From: Bacteroidota bacterium
Lineage (GTDB): Bacteria > Bacteroidota > Bacteroidia > Bacteroidales > UBA10428
Assembly (NCBI GenBank): GCA_023442525.1
Contig: JAEZZA010000031.1
Location: 496,001 to 560,000 of the forward strand
Direction of reading: 5' to 3'
DNA: 64,000 nt
Shown here: piece by piece, positions 60,746-64,000 of the stretch
Position numbering within the stretch: the stretch's first letter is position 1
How the letters are laid out: each line of letters begins with the position of its first letter
Position numbers and translations under genes: made by a program
Notes under the pieces: generated by a model
The model's database searches: none
What the model was told of the DNA's origin: nothing
Seen by the model: only the letters and a program-made list of their open reading frames with translations

Positions 60746-62563
60746 TTACTTCGTCGCCTTCTCCAATCTTTTCAGAATACTGAAAATAAACGCTCCGGAT
60801 AGTATACAGCAGATGATGAATATTGCCCAAAGCTGCCACAGCGCAAGTTTGGTCCATCCGATACTTCCAACTACAAGTAATTTATTTCCTACAGCCGTAG
60901 CCAGCAACCATCCACCCTGCATGAGTCCCTGGAACCGGGCAGGAGCCACCTTCGAAACAAACGACAAGCCCATGGGACTAAGGAAAAGTTCGGCTATCGT
61001 AAGTATAAGATAACTGCTTATGAGCCAGTAGGGTACAACTCTTGAACTGTCGGGTACCGGGTTGTATTTAATCTTACCCAGTTCATCCGTGAACTGAAGT
61101 TCACGTGGTGAAATCAGGTCGATTGAGGCAAAAAGTACAACTAAAAATCCCAGGGCCGCGATAAACATACCAAATCCGATCTTTTTCGGTGTGGAGGGCT
61201 CTGAATCACGGTTACGAAGGTAGGCAAACACGCCCATTACCGGAAATGTAAGTACAACGATGAAAAGAGGATTGAACGACTGAAATACTTCAGGTTCAAT
61301 GGAATTCTTTGCCGGGTAGCCGCTGATAAAATGGTAGGTGAGGTATCCCAAAACCAGGAAGAGGAATAGTCCTGCAATACGTTCTCTTACATTTTTCCGG
61401 GCAACAAGCAGATAAAATCCGGCCAAAGCACCCAGAAAAGCAAGCATGGAATACAGGTTGAAAAAGATATTCGTGAAGGGTCCTACTTCCTTAACGGTGT
61501 AATCCCTTGCAAACAGTGTGAGGGCAAGTCCATTCTGATGGAACGACATCCAGAAGAATATCACTACCACGAAAACAAGCAACAATGAACTGATCCTGGG
61601 ACGTTCTTCGGGTGTAGAGATTCTCGAAATAAAAAACGCGAAGGCGACGAACAATCCGAATGGGAAAGACAGGTCGATATTCCGTGTAATCAGGTAAAGT
61701 ACTAAAGTCACAACGCTTCCAATGATAAGCGAGACAATGACTGAAACCGGACTCGAGAGTTTTTTTGGATCGGTTTCCTGTGTAACCGGTTTTACCGATC
61801 TTTCCTTGGTTGGCAAATGCTTGTTAAAAATCACATATGCCAGTAACGACAAAATCATTGCGCCCGCAGCCACTGCAAATGCATAATTATATCCTCTTGA
61901 AAAAGCGTCGAGATAGCTGTTTGCAAAGGCACTCAAATCGGTAACAGGCTGACTGCTTACTTTATCGGCCAACACCTGCAGGTCGGCCACATTGTTCAAT
62001 TCGCCCCTGTTAAATGCATGACACATTTCGGGCAAACTGGCATCGTGCAGAAAACCCTGTGTTTTCAGAAACCAGTTGCGGACATAAGTAGCCACGAAAG
62101 GAGCAAAAAAGGCACCAACATTGATACCCATGTAGAATATCATGTAAGCCGAATCACGGACCTTGCTGTATTTTTCGTTGTCGTACATCTGTCCCACAAC
62201 GGCCTGAAGATTTCCTTTAAATAGCCCGTTACCCAGTGCAATGACGAACAAACCGGTAATAGTGAGCGGAAGCGACATACCGGGAATGGCAATCATGGCA
62301 TAACCCGCAAACATTACAAGTATACCTGCAAGAATCACCAGCTTATATTTGTTTGTGGCATCGGCAATTATACCTCCCAACAGGGCAAGAGCATAAATGG
62401 CAAAGTAAAACCAACTATAGTAACTACCTGCCTGTTCTACTGAAAGACCATATTTTGCCTGTAGAAATAGCACCAGGATGGCCATCATGGTATAAAACCC
62501 AAAGCGTTCCCCCATATTCGAGAAGAATGCCACATAAAGTCCTTTCGGATGTCCTTTAAACAT
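60746..62563 (-). CDS. Proton-dependent peptide transporter (POT/PTR family)
   Basis: 605 aa, an inner-membrane di/tripeptide:H+ symporter. The family ExxER-type start is FSNMGERFGFYTMMAIL, followed by GGIIAD, ALGNGLFKGNLQAVVGQMY and FYMGINVGAFFAPFVA, all POT signatures. The protein is longer than E. coli DtpA (about 500) because of a region around residues 165-205 in the periplasmic loop and extra helices in the middle, typical for Bacteroidetes homologues. The genes at 62624 and beyond, also peptide-related, lie upstream on the same strand. Confidence 0.92.
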   Translation of the reverse strand: MFKGHPKGLYVAFFSNMGERFGFYTMMAILVLFLQAKYGLSVEQAGSYYSWFYFAIYALALLGGIIADATNKYKLVILAGILVMFAGYAMIAIPGMSLPLTITGLFVIALGNGLFKGNLQAVVGQMYDNEKYSKVRDSAYMIFYMGINVGAFFAPFVATYVRNWFLKTQGFLHDASLPEMCHAFNRGELNNVADLQVLADKVSSQPVTDLSAFANSYLDAFSRGYNYAFAVAAGAMILSLLAYVIFNKHLPTKERSVKPVTQETDPKKLSSPVSVIVSLIIGSVVTLVLYLITRNIDLSFPFGLFVAFAFFISRISTPEERPRISSLLLVFVVVIFFWMSFHQNGLALTLFARDYTVKEVGPFTNIFFNLYSMLAFLGALAGFYLLVARKNVRERIAGLFLFLVLGYLTYHFISGYPAKNSIEPEVFQSFNPLFIVVLTFPVMGVFAYLRNRDSEPSTPKKIGFGMFIAALGFLVVLFASIDLISPRELQFTDELGKIKYNPVPDSSRVVPYWLISSYLILTIAELFLSPMGLSFVSKVAPARFQGLMQGGWLLATAVGNKLLVVGSIGWTKLALWQLWAIFIICCILSGAFIFSILKRLEKATK

Positions 62564-62623
62564 ACAATCAATTAATATTAGTTAATACTCTTATGTTCCT
62601 CACTCCCTGTTCTCTGCTGTGTA

Positions 62624-62983
62624 TTAAAGCGACCTGAACAGTATAAACCTGTTTTTATATAATTGTCGAAGGAATTCGGTTACCCGCATATCCAGGTTTT
62701 CTTTACCGGCATCGGCAGAATCTTCAGCCAGAATCCTGCATATTTCGCGGGTATCTCTCACTCCGTCGATCAATTCCCATATCTTGCTCCCGGTAGCATC
62801 GAGATGAACACGAAAATGGGTTGACCTTTTCCCGGGAATTATCCATTTCAGCATCCATTCGCTTTTGAACTTGGGAACATGCAGAGTAATCCTGTCATCT
62901 TCGCGCGAAGATTCCTTCACATTCTGCATGGGAATCATATCCAGAAAATTCCCGGGTGCTTTTTTTCTTAAATTCAGTTTCAC
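62624..62983 (-). CDS. PqqD-like small protein
   Basis: 119 aa. The C-terminal 70 residues match the PqqD/RRE type winged helix: VHLDATGSKIWELIDGVRD followed by TREICRILAED and LRQLYKNRFI. Such domains bind peptides during maturation of ribosomally made peptide products, but many stand-alone copies have no known role. The first 45 residues (RKKAPGNFLDMIP) are basic. No radical SAM enzyme, protease or precursor peptide is visible here. The start overlaps the OPT transporter stop by 4 bp, so the pair is co-translated. Confidence 0.8.
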   Translation of the reverse strand: MKLNLRKKAPGNFLDMIPMQNVKESSREDDRITLHVPKFKSEWMLKWIIPGKRSTHFRVHLDATGSKIWELIDGVRDTREICRILAEDSADAGKENLDMRVTEFLRQLYKNRFILFRSL

Positions 62984-64000
62984 ATTACAGCTCCCGGTGG
63001 TACTGGTGCATCAGCTTTTCCCCTGTTTTTAACGGGGTAATAAATTAGTATCCATGCAATAATAGCAAGAACAATCAGGCTGATAAAGAATGACGGGTTC
63101 CGGAAAATGGTAACAAAATCATACAGGAAAATATCACCAACAGCGAACATGGCAATTACCAATCCCATCAAAGCTTCACCTGCTATGAGTCCTGATGCCA
63201 GCAAAACACCCGTATTTTCGGTATTTGTGCGCTGTGCCGGTGTGAATTTCCGCTTCTCCGTTATGTTATCAACAGCACCCTTGAACATACCACCAAGGAA
63301 AATAGCAAAAATGGTATCCAGAGGCAGATACATACCCACGCAGACCAGCATCGGACTTTTTACCTGCATCATAATAAATGCGGCTCCCATTAGCATACCT
63401 GCAATAATCAACGGCCAGGCCATCTGTCCGCTCACAATACCTTTCGAAAGGATAGCCATGAGGCTGGCTTGCGGAGCCGACAGGTTCGTACTGCCGAAAC
63501 CGCCTTCATATCCTTCACGAATTCCTTTAGCGATGTCGCCTTCGTTAAGGAATACCAGTACGCCGAACATCACTGTTCCGGCAAGGGCAACACCGATAAT
63601 ATCTCCGATCTGCATTCTCCAGGGAGTTCCTCCCAGTATATGCCCGGCTTTAAGGTCCTGTAGCATCTCACCGGCCACAGCAGCAGACACGCAAACAATG
63701 GCGGCAACTCCAAGTACCGAAGCAACACCTTCGTCGCCTGTTACACCCAGGGCTACCATTATCAAAGCGGTAACAATCAGTGCGGTAAGTGTAAGTCCCG
63801 ATATCGGGTTATTACTCGAGCCCATAATCCCTACAAGGTATCCTGATACAGCCGCAAAGAAAAATGCAAGTATGATCATTACGGTTGCCGCTACAAAGGC
63901 AACCAGTATAGTGGTCTGGAAAATATAGAAAGTGATCAGAAATGTAAGTATAGCAACCGAGGCAATACCAACCATGATCCATGTAAAGCTGATATCTTTT
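62980..64000 (-). CDS. OPT family oligopeptide transporter (C-terminal part)
   Basis: The frame is open to the window edge, so the N-terminal half is missing; about 340 residues are visible. Multiple hydrophobic helices and the OPT-type segment LQDLKAGHILGGTPWRMQIG support the oligopeptide transporter family, which moves peptides or metal-chelates across the inner membrane. The tail reads IYYPVKNRGKADAPVPPGA. It is coupled to the PqqD-like gene and lies near a POT transporter and a C69 dipeptidase, forming a peptide-use neighbourhood. Confidence 0.85.
   Translation of the reverse strand, partial: KDISFTWIMVGIASVAILTFLITFYIFQTTILVAFVAATVMIILAFFFAAVSGYLVGIMGSSNNPISGLTLTALIVTALIMVALGVTGDEGVASVLGVAAIVCVSAAVAGEMLQDLKAGHILGGTPWRMQIGDIIGVALAGTVMFGVLVFLNEGDIAKGIREGYEGGFGSTNLSAPQASLMAILSKGIVSGQMAWPLIIAGMLMGAAFIMMQVKSPMLVCVGMYLPLDTIFAIFLGGMFKGAVDNITEKRKFTPAQRTNTENTGVLLASGLIAGEALMGLVIAMFAVGDIFLYDFVTIFRNPSFFISLIVLAIIAWILIYYPVKNRGKADAPVPPGAVM

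Noticed and set aside
63107..63928. 273-codon open frame on the plus strand, opposite the OPT gene
   Set aside because: It is antisense to a well-supported membrane transporter; the composition (many Ser, Pro, Thr, Ile) is the mirror of hydrophobic codons, with no recognisable motif.

Overview
The window looks like chromosome of a Bacteroidota (Bacteroidales-type) bacterium. The signs are a GWxTD-domain lipoprotein, a large outer-membrane beta-barrel protein with a carboxypeptidase-regulatory-like N-terminus, lipid A synthesis (lpxB), many secreted or lipoprotein glycoside hydrolases, and several promoter boxes of the Bacteroidetes form TAnnTTTG. No rRNA, tRNA, CRISPR array, transposase or prophage was recognised.

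Layout. 1-2381: the tail of an unknown gene and the chaperone htpG. 2670-28191: an unbroken plus-strand run of 17 genes, almost all exported, for plant-polysaccharide breakdown. They encode five Fae/esterase-D-type esterases (one with two catalytic domains), GH51, GH43-CBM6, a very large multidomain GH3, a GH146/GH127-type beta-L-arabinofuranosidase, a second GH43-like protein, two GH29 alpha-L-fucosidases, a type-B carboxylesterase, an aldo/keto reductase, a zinc dehydrogenase and a fucose mutarotase. Together they would remove acyl esters, arabinose, xylose and fucose from a decorated hemicellulose or pectin side chain and start fucose metabolism. No SusC/SusD pair, sugar importer or HTCS regulator lies in the run. 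A 60-bp remnant of a second dehydrogenase gene sits between the dehydrogenase and fucU.

28307-41334 is housekeeping: aspartate aminotransferase, methylglyoxal synthase, macro-domain hydrolase, pheT, surE, lpxB, a SpoIID/LytB protein, an ABC-F ATPase, the GWxTD lipoprotein and an rRNA methyltransferase. 41429-43855 encodes an outer-membrane beta-barrel protein. 44250-49094 holds an FMN reductase, a NimA-like/rhodanese fusion, and an asparagine module: an Lrp/AsnC regulator divergent from asnB, followed by asnA. 49124-52895 is a galactose module (galK, galM, FHS-type transporter). 53019-55443 has rny, a probable 6S RNA, zapA and a small coiled-coil gene. 55582-58395 pairs an M23 peptidase with anmK (cell-wall turnover). 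58790-64000 is peptide use: C69 dipeptidase, POT transporter, PqqD-like protein and an OPT transporter that runs off the window.

The spaces between genes are unusual. A 47-bp palindromic element occurs nearly identically at 2400 and 52932, with a related hairpin at 215. Several gaps carry short tandem words that recur at distant sites, sometimes in opposite orientation. All functions are read from protein motifs and context; no database search was possible.
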